A DNA stretch of 60,000 nt from Zygnema cylindricum (GCA_037447655.1 JBBHKE010002698.1:300782-360781); one strand, 5' to 3'. Positions 43,007 through 53,815 are shown, counted from the first letter of the stretch. The notes: generated by a model from the letters alone, not told the origin. Made by a program: numbers and translations.

Positions 43007-44284
43007 TTATTTTTCACGATGCTTTCTTTTGACCATTTTTTGCATATGTTTTCTTCTACGGTTTATCCTTTGACTTTTACTTCTTTTCTTTGTTTTCTTA
43101 ATAAATTTTGGTATTTTCTCAATTTTTGAACTTTTGTTTTCTTTTCCAATATTATAAACTTCCTCTCCTACTCCAATTTTCTGAACATTTTTCCTTTCTC
43201 CCTCTTTAAGTACATTAATCTCCTCATGCAAATTATTTTCAGTTTCCACTTTTAATTGGCCTTCACCTCCTCCAACTATTCTCACTTCAATAACCTCTTC
43301 CTCTTGTAAATATTTATCACTCACCAATCTGTCATCGGAAAAATTGACAGAAACCAAATCCTTTTCTGTAACCCCTTTCTCCACTCCATTTTTGGTGGCA
43401 GCACATGTTTCCCTTCCTTTTTCATTTTCCATATTTAGAAAAATAACAGTCGGCAAGTATACAAATTCATCAACGGGAAGTGTAGCCCTTCGTGTAGGGG
43501 GTCGAACCCGATTGTCATCCCATCCATTTCGAAAATTTCCTGTGACACATGCACTTTTATAAAGTGGACATACTCTAAAAGTATGTCCTAAATCATTACA
43601 ATAAAAACAATTTTCTGATTTACCACTTTTTCTATCTTTCTGAAATTGTGATCTCACACCTTGAAAATTCCCCCTATTCTTTAAAGCCTCTTTATCATCT
43701 TCTTCATCTAAAACAAATCTGATAGCTAAAGGTAAGCTCCAATCTTTTTTATCAACTTGTTTTAATCTATCTAAAGCACACCTATATTCTTTAGGTAATC
43801 CTTTTATTAACAAGAGAACCTTTTGAACATTTGTAAAGTTTCCTCCTGCAATATCATTTTGTGCAAACAATCTTTGCAAACTAAGGCAATATTTCAACAT
43901 GCTACCTCCAACATATTTATATTCAACTATTTTTGTAGCACTAATCATCCAATGATACAAAGAAGTCTTTTGATAAGTGCATTCTAAACACTTCCACAAT
44001 TCAGCTGCACTCTTCACATCAAGGTACATCATTACAAATTCCTTAGTCATAGATAGCTTGATAATCCTCAAGCACTCCAGGTTTTTCGCCTCCCATTCAG
44101 CCGATGTTTCGACACATGTCCCATCCACCACATCCATTAGCTTCCTCAACTTGAAGTAGCCCTCCATAATACTCCTCCAACAATAATATTCAGTTCCATC
44201 AAATATGGGTAAGTAAGATTCATCCAATATGGGTAGCCATGGGCGTGGGCCCATAACCTGTTGTCCATAGCCATTTTCAGCCAT
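43007..44284 (-). CDS. Intact Gag of TR-GAG element
   Basis: 425 codons, ATG at 44284 lying inside the 5' LTR (the LTR edge is 44259), so the first eight to nine codons are LTR-encoded. It starts MAENGYGQQVMGPRPWLPIL. The retrotransposon gag domain (UBN2/DUF4219-like) spans roughly residues 30-200, with YYCWRSIMEGYF, LRIIKLSMTKEFVMMYLDVK, AAELWKCLECTYQKTSLYHW and VLLLIKGLPKEYRCALDRLK. A single CCHC knuckle CFYCNDLGHTFRVCP lies near residue 232. The C-terminal third is acidic, then strongly basic (KKTKKRSKSQRINRRRKHMQ). It would bind RNA and assemble the particle. No downstream pol exists, and the frame is undamaged although the element is non-autonomous, suggesting Gag itself is under selection or the copy is recent. 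Confidence 0.9.
   Translation of the reverse strand: MAENGYGQQVMGPRPWLPILDESYLPIFDGTEYYCWRSIMEGYFKLRKLMDVVDGTCVETSAEWEAKNLECLRIIKLSMTKEFVMMYLDVKSAAELWKCLECTYQKTSLYHWMISATKIVEYKYVGGSMLKYCLSLQRLFAQNDIAGGNFTNVQKVLLLIKGLPKEYRCALDRLKQVDKKDWSLPLAIRFVLDEEDDKEALKNRGNFQGVRSQFQKDRKSGKSENCFYCNDLGHTFRVCPLYKSACVTGNFRNGWDDNRVRPPTRRATLPVDEFVYLPTVIFLNMENEKGRETCAATKNGVEKGVTEKDLVSVNFSDDRLVSDKYLQEEEVIEVRIVGGGEGQLKVETENNLHEEINVLKEGERKNVQKIGVGEEVYNIGKENKSSKIEKIPKFIKKTKKRSKSQRINRRRKHMQKMVKRKHREK
44245..44258 (-). promoter_or_regulatory. Primer-binding site of copy C (half initiator tRNA-Met)
   Basis: On the plus strand gtgggcccataacc adjoins the 5' LTR. It equals 14 bases of the plant initiator tRNA-Met anticodon arm, with the CAT anticodon in the middle. 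It lies within the Gag coding sequence. Confidence 0.8.
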
Positions 44285-44710
44285 GGATTTACCCTCGGAA
44301 GCACCACAGACTACCCAAAAATAGCCTACTTTGATTCAACAAAGAATTTTACAGAAAAAACAAAACAAGCTGAAACTTCATTAACAGATATTATTTAGGA
44401 TATAGAATAATCTCACAAAGTTTCAGACAAATATAATAAACAGAGTGATCACATCATCTAGTCAAAGTTGCAGAAAAACAGTCTGCCAGAACTTTGATAA
44501 AACAGACTAACTTCACAATGAAGTAAAACACAGACCAGGCACACAATAGACCTGCAAATCTGTGACAATATTAAAAATACAAAGAGGAACATACATGCAG
44601 AATTTCAGATAGTTCTGCCAACAGATCTGAGAGTAATCCTCAGATAAAATTACCAAAAATCACCATAAACAGTTTTGGTCCAAAAAGTTCCTATGTCCTG
44701 AAATGACTAA

Positions 44711-45437
44711 GGGTGAAGTTCCATTAGGACATTCTGTAATTGTACGGCCAACATTACAGGATGCTACAATTTGAACGAAATTCCATTGCGGAGAGTCTGT
44801 AATCCACGTGGTAGCAAAAGAGTGGTGCCACGTATCTATAGATTGATATTGAAAATCGTCAATGATTTTCACACCGACCAAAAATCTTCATTTGCGTACC
44901 ATGCTCGTGCGTACCAGGTCATCGTTCAATACAGGTTTTGTACTTTTTGTAGACGCCTTGTGAGATACCACCGCATTTCTTTAGGGTTCCTGTTTTTACG
45001 CGTGACGAATGAGCGCTGTTAGAAATAGTGTGACGAATGGGCGACAACAAAAATAGCGTGAAAAAAGTGCGTTACGAGATTTCGTTTGTATTTTCTGCTA
45101 GATTTTTGAATGCGTATATCATGTGCGAAATTTTTTGATTTCCGTTGGTTGCCAACTTGACACGTATGCTCATTATCCAACGTGTCGTGGCTCAAATTTT
45201 TCTGTAATTGGTGATGTACCTCGCGAGGTACATCACCATTTACAGAAACTTTCGAAGCAAATGCTTCGCGAAAAAATATCCAACGGTCAGTGTTAACTCC
45301 CAGACTTTTGGATAATATTAGCAAGATTCTCTGTAATGTTGTTTTCCAAATAAAAACAAAATAAGAAGTACGGCGTAGTACGGAGAGGTCCGAATTTCGG
45401 TAAACAAGCTCACTTTTCGTCTAATGGAACTTCACCC
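44711..45437. mobile_element. TAA-type (PIF/Harbinger/Tourist-like) MITE, copy 2
   Basis: Terminal inverted repeats GGGTGAAGTTCCATTAG / CTAATGGAACTTCACCC, TAA on both sides (44708-44710 and 45438-45440). It shares interior text with the MITE at 1746-2440 in inverse orientation, including aatatccaacggtcag, ttcgcgaa and the central hairpin (45200-45247). It interrupts the 5' LTR of copy C. Confidence 0.9.
45200..45247. repeat. Hairpin inside MITE copy 2
   Basis: Two 24-nt arms meet without a loop at cgcg and pair with one mismatch (ttctgtaattggtgatgtac... against its complement ending ...catttacagaa). It is the counterpart of 1972-2018. Confidence 0.88.
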
Positions 45438-46308
45438 TAAGTCCTACAAATATATACAAGAGCTTACTGCTGAATGTACGGAGGCATAAAAGCCGTACGC
45501 TATCTACCAACTACCTCAATTAATGTAGATATACCGTAATACTTCAAAGTATGTCAAATTAAGTAAACGTACACTAATAATTAATTCACAAAAGGACAAA
45601 ACAATGTTGAACCAAATATTTACACCGATAACAAAATTGTATGCTGAGTCATTGCGTGTAACTCAACAAGACTCCACGAATCTCGTCAAATAATCCGGGC
45701 CGTCCAAAAATATATATCGTGTGATTGACGTGATTTCGCTTTCCCACTAATTGAAAAATAGCGGCGGCCCATTTCCGCCGTCCGTAGCTCTTATCCGGCA
45801 CCCTTGATGTCGCGCCACGTGGTCACAAAATCCAAACGAAATCCACGCGAGTCGTCAAATATCCCACGACATGGAGAAGCGAATTCACGTCCACTTGCCA
45901 ATATAATAATAGTACAACCAAAATCATTTCCGTACCGCGGATGCGTCCTTTGCATTAAATGCGGATTGTCACAAATAAGGTACACGTCATTTGTCATAAA
46001 CGTCGCGTGTCGCATATAAAGTACATTTGTCCAAATTAGATGCTCTGTACCGGCGACGTACATTTCGTATATTTCACGTCGGATCGCGTCGCAATCCGCC
46101 GTTTATTTCTTAACGCATTCCGCGCCACTCAATTACTCCATCACGTCCCTTTAATTTTACTCATACATTTACTCCCCCAATCCACAAATCCATTCGAACC
46201 TCCATTTGTACAACCACATTACTTCCGGTAATAATATTCGCACGAAACGTCGCGTGCACACAAAATGTGGCGTACGCACGAAACTAACATTTCAAATACA
46301 ACACACGA

Positions 46309-47838
46309 CGTGACACAAACCGCCTCCCATACTTGCAGCCATACCAAAATCTATCCGTACATATAATTAGCAGCAGACAGTTACAATGGCTTTTTCATGA
46401 AAGTAGTCTGTCACCTACCACGTGCATACTCCCTCTCTCAAAGCTGACGCATTTTTTGAAAGTTTCTTGCTTTGTCTGTGTCACCTATAATATTTTGATA
46501 ATTCACCGACACGCAAATTATTAAAATTCAAATTTTGAACATCGAAAGTTTGGAAAATGGTTTCCCTCCTTTTTCGTCCCTCTTTTTAATTTGTATGTGG
46601 TATAGATATCCGGCGTTTAGTATAGCAATGGCAGTGTATTTTCACATTCTCTGGTTACCTTGGCATGTGCATCTCTATTATTTGCTTTACATCATTTTTT
46701 GGCCAAAACGTTTTCTTTATTATTGAAAATATGTGGCCTATTACATCCCATATTACCACTTTTATTGCGCCAAAAAACACATCTACGACCGTATTATTGC
46801 CACCTCTAGCCAAAGAGGACATGGATTGAAGCAAACCCAAGTACGCGACCAACCGAGTGAAAAAATGGGATCACCCCACGTGGACCTCCTCGTGGAAGGC
46901 GCTACTATTGAAGATCAGGACTCACCGTGTGATACATACAGGAACGTCCAGGTGTCGATCCGAAAAGGTTAGCAAGCTTCAACGAAGATTACTCGACTTC
47001 CAGTAATCAATTGGATGATCTCTGATTTTCACGAGAATGGAAAGGAAGGGCTCATCCCGAGGACTATGAAGAAGTTTCCGCAGCATTTTACGGGGGTGTA
47101 CCGTACAAGTAAGAGATTTTATTATTCGTCTTTATCTTCATATAGCAAACTCCGGTTGCCTCATTTGTGTGTCGCTAGTTTGCATTGTTTGTAATTTAAT
47201 TAAGCACATTGAATAATTTATATTTGATTATATTCATCTCATATTGTATGTTTGTATATGCCCATTATTCCCCCCCCCCCCACCTGGTGTCGTTATGATG
47301 TGTTGTTTTGCAACGTGGACCAATTAGTTTTTGTTATGACTTTAATTCAATGGACATGGGATGACATGGCGTAGTTGCCTAAATGTTGTGAACGAAAGAC
47401 GACCTCAGTGGACTGTAGGCAAATGTTGGCGAAATCGAAAAGGCGACAACAATGCGTCATCGCCTCAACGTTGGATGTTTTGAAAAAATGTTTCGTGCCG
47501 GTTAAAAGTGTAGCCGTCACTTAAACGTAAAGTGTAAGAAATGTCGAACAGGAGACGACGCCCAATATTGAAATCGCGTTGTAAATGAAACGTGGGATGC
47601 ATTTTTTCGTTTCGTCGCCCCACTGTTGGAATAGGCGAACACATCGGGTAGGCGACAAAGTTAATCCGTGCCCGACCATACATCATGTAAGTATCCCTCG
47701 CACTAAATCCTAGTACCTAATATTGATGTGTACTTTTCATCAAAGTAGGGTTTTAGGCTATTATATTTTGTACTCTCTCCACTTTGAGTAGCCGCGTCTT
47801 CTTCGATTATATTTTACTCGCGTCTTTAAAGCTACAAT
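46309..47838. other. Region without recognised gene; left part of DDE transposon likely
   Basis: An open frame at 46733-46972 (79 codons) has no recognised motif. A C homopolymer of about 12 lies near 47271. From about 47400 the text becomes rich in gcgac/gtcgc words (gaggcgacaac, gtcgtctcct-type), like the rest of the DDE_1 element, so its left end may lie here. No clear terminal inverted repeat was found. Confidence 0.4.
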
Positions 47839-48210
47839 ATGGAGGGCAGCAACGAGCAAATTAGGCGACGACGTACCGTGACGGCTTATCGTTGTCGCTA
47901 TCCTCCCCTTGTTACGATGACCGCGCAAGAGTTAGCGAGGCAACGAGAGGCGGCAACCCCGTTAGCTATTGGATGGGAAGGAGGAAATAGTGAAGGGAAG
48001 GAAAAGAGGGCATCTGTTGAGGTGAGTAGGGAGGAGGAGGTAGATGGTGAGGAAAGAAGGGGAAAAAATGCGACGGTTGAGGAGGGGGAGGGAATTATGT
48101 CAGGGGGAGGATTAGAGGGGAGGAGGAGGAGGATAAAAATAAAAATTAGGGGTTTTGATGGGAGGGAGGAGGATGAGAGGGGAGGAAAGGGGGGGGGGCG
48201 CAATAGGTGA
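47839..48210 (+). CDS. Unrecognised Arg/Glu/Gly-rich frame at start of DDE element
   Basis: ATG opens MEGSNEQIRRRRTVTAYRCR and stays open for 123 codons, running into G-rich tandem repeats. It could be a first exon of the element's accessory protein. The second half is low complexity (EEGEGIMSGGGLEGRRRR) and may be non-coding. No known domain. Confidence 0.3.
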   Translation: MEGSNEQIRRRRTVTAYRCRYPPLVTMTAQELARQREAATPLAIGWEGGNSEGKEKRASVEVSREEEVDGEERRGKNATVEEGEGIMSGGGLEGRRRRIKIKIRGFDGREEDERGGKGGGRNR

Positions 48211-48500
48211 GGAAGGAAGGGGAGAAGAGACGAAGGTTGAGGAGGGGGAGGGGAGTGAGGCGGGGGAGGAGTAGAGAGGAGGAGGAGGAGGATAAAAAGG
48301 AAAAATAGGATTTTTGATGAGAGGGAGAAGGAGGACGAAGGTGAGGGGGAGGGGGGGGGAGGGGCGGCATTAGGTGAGGAAAGGAGGGGAAAAGAGGCGA
48401 CGGTTGAGGAGGGGGAGGGGAGTGAGGCGAGGGGAGGAGTAGAGAGGAGGAGGAGGAGGATAATAAGGAAAAATAGGATTTTTGATGAAGGGGAGGAGGG
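48000..48500 (+). repeat. G-rich imperfect tandem repeats
   Basis: A unit containing gaggagggggaggg...ggaggaggaggataa...ataggatttttgatg recurs about three times (near 48060-48165, 48235-48320 and 48400-48485). Long G runs give strong strand asymmetry and potential G-quadruplexes. Both strands give long meaningless frames. Confidence 0.85.
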
Positions 48501-48620
48501 GGGATAGAGTGAGGCACGGATAAAGTTAGAGAGGAGGGAATTAAACTAGGAAAACGGAAAGTAAGTCGTTGGAGCGACAAGGATTATGTCCCCTCAACCT
48601 CTTATAGCGACGAGAGCATT

Positions 48621-49454
48621 GTGAAAGGGGAGGAACCACCGGATGAAAAGCGTACCCCCCAAGTAGAACATCCCACGGATATTCGGGTATCGAAGGATAT
48701 GGATAAGGCCACCACAAAGGACGAGGAAAGTCCGGATAGCAAAGGACGACAACGAGAGGATGAGTACGGGGATGATGACGACGTGCTCGAGGTGCCTCCC
48801 ACACCACGACGTGCTGGAGGTGCCTCCCACACCAAACAGGAAGAGAGGCATTGTATTGGGTAATCCGGGTCCTCAAGCTCCATACCAAGTTGAGGATCCG
48901 GATTGGTTTTTCCCTCCTCCCACGGAGAGGAGGAAATGAGCAGTTTTGTGCCTTGGGTCGAGAATTTCATTCCGGTTGCCAAATTGCCAAAACATTCGAG
49001 GTATGGTGAACTGTGTTCCCTAAACCCGAGGGAAAATCCCGCCCCGAAAATTCTCGACATCTCCCCGGATGTCCCCGCTCATCCGACGTGGCTTTTCATC
49101 GACGGTGACGACCGAGGCTCGACATTTGCCCACATACGGCAATTCGATCTGGCGAATCCACGACATAGGTGGATTGTTCACGACAACCACAGTTTTCGGG
49201 TGAATGTTCCCGCGTTATTGCGGCTTCACCATCTACGGGACCCCCGACTATACATCATCCTCAAGTATTGTCGAAAACCTCCCAAGGTAATGGCTCTCCG
49301 AGCGGCTAGTACCTCGGTTCTACATAAATTCCAAAATCTTCGAGTGAGGCGACCCCGTCTATGCGAAATCCGAAGGGTTCCTCGTCCGATTAGCCCCCCT
49401 CCACCACCGACTGAAGAGGATTGGCCACGAATAATTGAGGCACTCACTAACTAA
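48621..49454 (+). CDS. Unrecognised protein-coding segment of DDE element
   Basis: Two overlapping frames, 48621-48863 (acidic, KDMDKATTKDEESPDSKGRQ) and 48903-49454 (183 codons). The latter reads FVPWVENFIPVAKLPKHSRY, PTWLFIDGDDRGSTFAHIRQ, NVPALLRLHHLRDPRLYIIL and a Pro-rich end before TAA. Its composition looks coding, but I recognise no family. It lies about 460 bp before the transposase exon and may be its N-terminal or companion protein. Confidence 0.5.
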
Positions 49455-49689
49455 TTGGCCGCCTAACAAGAAAAAGTGACAAGGCTCACACGGGAGTTGT
49501 CTAAAAAATACTACGGTAATCGGTATAATTGTGATTTCCAAATTTGTTCGTTTATCCTTTTCTTTTATTTTGTCGTCGCTAACCTACAAACTAACATTGT
49601 TTTTTTTCTTATCTGTCGTGTTTGTTAAATATATCAACAACAGCGCCTCGTCCTTAAAACAACAACGAATTTCAGTCGTCAGTGAATCA

Positions 49690-49880
49690 TAACTCTCCCA
49701 AAATACTAATTTACAGCTAAACGTCGATAGAGCGAAGACAGATGGTCGTCGCTAAAATTAGCGAAGACAGATTATTATAGCCTAATGCAGCGATGACCAG
49801 CTGTCGACGCTGATTCAGTGACAAGGGTTTGTCGTCGCTGAATTTGGCGACGACAAATCCTCGTCGCTAAAGCGATTCTT
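49690..49880. repeat. GCGACGA-type inverted repeats, intron of DDE element
   Basis: Words gtcgtcgctaaa, gtcgtcgctgaatttggcgacgac and cctcgtcgctaaagcg form inverted pairs. The same words occur again at 52080-52210 downstream of the transposase, so they look like sub-terminal repeats of a MITE or of this element. Confidence 0.6.
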
Positions 49881-49948
49881 AAAATGTAATTGCTTTTTAT
49901 GTAGATTTTCAGTGACTAATTTTTGTTCTTTCTTTACTCCAATTGCAG

Positions 49949-51724
49949 AGTACCAGAAGGCAAGGCGGTGGTGGGTCGAAAGGGTGGCGGTACTTAAAGG
50001 GATAAGGGAAACTACGCTCACCTTATCTACTTCGGATTTTGGAAGGAGGAGCGTGGCGGTAACGAAGGCGTTACCGGGAAGGGGTATGAAGGAGCTACCA
50101 TGGGTGACGAAGGTTCACAACGACTTAGTGGACGAATTCTTCCGATTCCAAAAGGTGGGCATGAAAATGTCAAGATTAATTGTGGGTAAAATGGCTAATT
50201 TCATCATTGCCGAAATGAAGAAGAATGGTGCACCGGAATTTATCGACGACAATGGTTAAGTGATCGACATTAGAATCACTCGGCGTTGGATTCAACGGTT
50301 TTTCGAAAAACATAGCATTTTTGCCCGAGCTCAGAAGGGCAAACTACAATTAAGTCCAGAGAAGGAGGAATACATCGAAAGGACCATGGCATATCACATG
50401 GGCGTATTAAAAAAAGGATTTCTATCGCGTAAGTCTCGAATCTTCCTTCCCTTTGATGCTTCTTATCATATAAAGTTTATTGTTTATTATCTTTCCCGTG
50501 CTGGTTAAGGAAAACGAGTGTGCAAAGGACATTTGTTGTCTTAGTAACCCCATAACTTTTTAAAGATGACTACAATGTAAACCAACAATGCTATTTTTTT
50601 CATTATACTTACTGTGTTTTGTTTTCTTTTGTGTTTTTATATTTTTTTGTGGATAATAGGTCGTTTGTATCAGGATTTGGTGGAGAACATGGATGAAACC
50701 CACTTAATTGTAAATATGAACAACAATATAACTTTGGGTTTTCGCGGCGACGAGGTTGTAATATATGCCGACGTTGCAGGTGGTGGAGAGTCCATGGTAT
50801 TGATGGTACGACTCACGGGAGGAGCGAATGCACAAATCGAGTCTCCGATGATAATATTCACAAACCACGGTTAAAAATTATCCGATAAAGGGCCTTGGAG
50901 ACGATGTACCGGGTAAGTTTCATTAGATTTGAATCTTTGAAATATTGTTAATCTTCTATTTTCCTATATTCTTTACGTATACCTCTCTATGAAAATATGA
51001 GTTTCCCCTCTCCCTCTCTCCCTCTCGTATACCACCGAACCGGCCTCAAAAGATGGAATGATAAAACTGTATTCCTATAATGAGTAGAAGAGCCGAGGTC
51101 TTACTAAGGAGACCGCGAAGAACGTGAAAAAATAATATTCCTCGAAAATTGTGGTGATCACAACAATTCCGAGGAGTTGAGCCGAGTATTACTCGCCAAG
51201 AGGACTATACTCACTTCTTCCCTCCTTGCGCGACTCACCTCGTGCAACCCGCTGACTCCTTTTTCATTTCCAAAGTTAAAGAGGTTTAGTAGCGGAAATG
51301 GGAGAACTGGAAAATGAACGGGATTGAGTAGCATGTGTGGTCCCATCCGAGTGGCAAGGGTTGGTCCATGAAGGTACTCGGGCCCGAGAAGGCTTTCTTC
51401 TTTAAGTTGGCTCGCGATTCAATTCGTGAAGTCAACGCAATGGAGGACAATCAAGGGATGGGCTACGCAGGTAAAGCTATGATTCACTGCGGCTTGTCAT
51501 TGAAGGAAGGGAAGTGGGAGGAGAAAATGCTCACCCCGGATTTACAAATCATCATCATGAAATGAAGATGCCATTTCGAAGGCGATGAGGTGCCAATTCC
51601 TTCTATATCGGCACGAGATTTTGTCCGAGGCATTCAAGATGCCGACACTGGGGAGGATGAAGTCCTTGATGACGTGGAATGGGAGAACGAAGATTTAGAG
51701 TCATTTAATAGAGAAGTGGTTTAA
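49949..51724 (+). pseudogene. Decayed DDE_1 transposase (CENP-B/pogo-like)
   Basis: Exon 1 (49949-50428) has acceptor aattgcag and donor GTAAGT. It contains LPWVTKVHNDLVDEFFRFQK, one in-frame TAA at 50257, then ITRRWIQRFFEKHSIFAR (CENP-B-type HTH) and LSPEKEEYIERTM. Exon 2 (50660-50912) has DLVENMDETHLIVNMN with the first catalytic Asp, then a frameshift before YPIKGLGDDVPG. Later text gives RTGLKRWNDKTVF, FLENCGDHN (Asp replaced by Glu in the usual LDNCSGHN), FFPPCATHLVQPADSFFI (third acidic position) and SGKGWSMKVLGPEKAFFFKL, GYAGKAMIHCGLSLKEGKWE. It ends with an acidic tail to TAA near 51722. The combination of stops, frameshift and Asp-to-Glu change shows it is dead. Confidence 0.82.
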
Positions 51725-52074
51725 TTTGTGAAGTGTGAATTGGGGTTTGTATAAAGTTATAGAACTAGTGTTTTTGTGTTATATATTTTTTAGTAGTTTT
51801 CGTGGGCTAGTGTGTTAATTGTACTTCACGTTTATCAAAGAATGTCTCATAAATTGTATCCGTGATAAGTTCAATATAATCGTATCCTTCTTCGTTTTTC
51901 ATTTTGAAATTTGATACTGAAAATGATGGATTGGAAAAAAACTTGAATGACATTGGATGTTAATTATGTTTTCAATGTGTTTGGGGAATCATGTGTTTCT
52001 TGTTGTATTCCACATTGGGCGACGAATGGAGTACATCGCTAAGTCAGATCCAACATTTAGACTACTCCAGCAAC

Positions 52075-52215
52075 GAGACAGTCTTGTCGCTGAAATGTAC
52101 AAATTCGGCACCACAATTCAGCGACGAGAAGGTCTCGTCGCTGAATGGTAAATCTGATGGTAAACATAAATTTTACCATTCAGCGACGAAAATGTGTCGT
52201 CGCGAAACGATACAA
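52075..52215. repeat. Paired GCGACGA hairpins downstream of transposase
   Basis: Two inverted pairs lie back to back: ttcagcgacgagaaggtctcgtcgctgaa, and accattcagcgacgaaaatgtgtcgtcgc (each described piecewise). aatggtaaa...tttaccatt spans them. They may mark the right end of the DDE_1 element. Confidence 0.7.
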
Positions 52216-53275
52216 CTTTAGCTCTATTATAAATAGAAGCCATACATAGCCATATTAAAAAGACTATACCATAAATATACTTGTTTGTGATATGAAACAC
52301 GCGTAGTCTTTACACAGACAATTGTATTCCGAATTTATTAATACAATAATAATTTGTGTTCCGAATTTATTTTTTTCTTCTGAAATAGTAAACAAAACAT
52401 CCAATTCTTCTCTTCCGTTTGGTCCACCGAATTCAAAATCAACAATCACCAGTCAATTGTGTGTAATGTCTTTGCTTTTTCATCTCGGTAGGTTAATAAT
52501 TCTCATTTACCAAAAAAAAAAATGTCATTATCAAAATAACATCGGATCATAACTTTTTAGCAATCAAAAGCATAATTTAGAAACATAAATCAAAAGCATA
52601 TGTAGAATACAAAACGAAAAAATCACAAATAAAACACATAAACAAAAAAATGGATAACACAAAATAATACCACAATTGACAAATCGCTTTATTTTATATT
52701 CCTTTCACGTGGCATATAAATATTGTACAAAAATTGGCAGATGAACATTTTAACCATTGCTATGGAACCAAATACAATAATAATTGACAACGGAATAAAC
52801 ACAAAGCTATCTCGGAAAAATATCGATGTAGAAACCTAGTAAAAACATAAAAAAATACTTCTTTCTAGATTTCCCCATATTCTATTTGCTTTAATCATTT
52901 TTCGAATAAAAAACCAAACACACTAAAAATCTATGCAACTCTTACTATCCCTATATTAAAATCACTCTTTTTTACTTTCCCATCTTTCCTCTCTCATCTC
53001 TCCTCCCTTCCTTTCTTCACCTCCCTCTTTCCTCTCCTCCCTCGGTTTATCCATCTAGTTCAAAACTTCTTCTTTTAAACTTCACTTTTATGCTAATTTG
53101 GTTGCAAATGTAGAGGTAATAAAATGTACGTCACAACTGCAAAGAAGATAACAAAAACACGACAAATAAATTAGCAACCACAAACAAAATAAAAGAAATA
53201 CAAATCGAAACAAACAAATAAAACACAATAAAACGAAAGATACAAAAAACAAAACAACTTGAATGAAATAAGTTC
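52216..53275. other. AT-rich stretch, no gene seen
   Basis: A-rich text with no open frame of interest. A short pyrimidine tract occurs at about 52980-53045. Nothing else recognised. Confidence 0.5.
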
Positions 53276-53279
53276 AAGA

Positions 53280-53815
53280 TGGCTAGGAAAAGGGAGTGGA
53301 ATAGAGCGAAGGTGAGGGGCAAGCATTTAAGGGGGGTGGGGGAGGAAGGGAGGAACTTTGAGAGGGGTGCGATCGACTTCTTCAGCGTGTGAAGGAGGGG
53401 AAGGGAAAAAAATATAGGAAGAGAGAGGGATTCACGGTTAGAGAGAGGGAGATTAAGAGGGAGAGAGGGGAAGAGGCGGATTGAGAGGGAGAGAGGCAAG
53501 TTGGAGAGATACAAGAGGAGGAGGAGAACGGAAGTGATATAAAAAATAAAAGTGGGAGGCAAATTTAGAGTGAGCGTGATTGGCTCCGTGAGAGGTGAGA
53601 ATGAGGGAAAGAAAACAAAAAAGAGGGATAAAAATATAGGGGGAGAAAAGGGATTAACGAATAAGGAGAGGCAGACCGAGAGGGCGAGCGGGGGAGAGGA
53701 GAAAAAGAGAAAGGGCGGCAGAGGTAGAGAGAGAGGAGGGGAAGGGAGGGGGAGGTGGAGCAAACCTATGAGGAGGTGGGGAGGCGAGAAATATGACGAG
53801 GGAGAGTGACACGCA
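53280..53815 (+). repeat. Long purine-rich (GA) low-complexity tract
   Basis: More than 500 bp in which the plus strand is almost entirely G and A (gagagggagag..., gggaggaag...). The 210-codon minus-strand frame across it is Leu/Ser/Pro low complexity, with no domain, and is not called a gene. Similar tracts lie at 48000-48500 and 58940-59075. Confidence 0.88.

Larger units (their letters stand above)
40611..46303 (-). mobile_element. Complete TR-GAG (pol-less copia-type) retroelement, copy C
   Basis: LTRs 40611-42714 and 44259-46303 both start TGTTGTCC and end ACAACA (plus-strand view), and the element is flanked by CACGA (40606-40610 and 46304-46308). Its internal region is only about 1.5 kb and encodes a single intact 425-codon Gag on the minus strand. 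No protease, integrase, RT or RNase H is present. Primer-binding site and polypurine tract are intact. The two LTRs are nearly identical outside their own insertions, so the element is young. It must move with enzymes supplied by another element. Confidence 0.9.
44259..46303 (-). repeat. 5' LTR of copy C (with a MITE)
   Basis: 2045 bp including the 727-bp MITE at 44711-45437. Outside the insertions it is almost identical to 40611-42714. It contains the gag start codon near its inner edge. Confidence 0.9.

Noticed and set aside
44245-44258. Fragment of a tRNA gene
   Set aside because: Only the anticodon arm matches, no other tRNA arms fold around it, and it abuts an LTR edge in every copy; it is a primer-binding site.
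48146-48888. Minus-strand Ser/Pro-rich frames opposite the G-rich repeats
   Set aside because: Composition artefact of tandem G-rich repeats; no motif and no splice context.
53131-53763. 210-codon minus-strand frame
   Set aside because: It spans the purine-rich tract and is low-complexity Leu/Ser/Pro, with no domain; the length is a by-product of composition.
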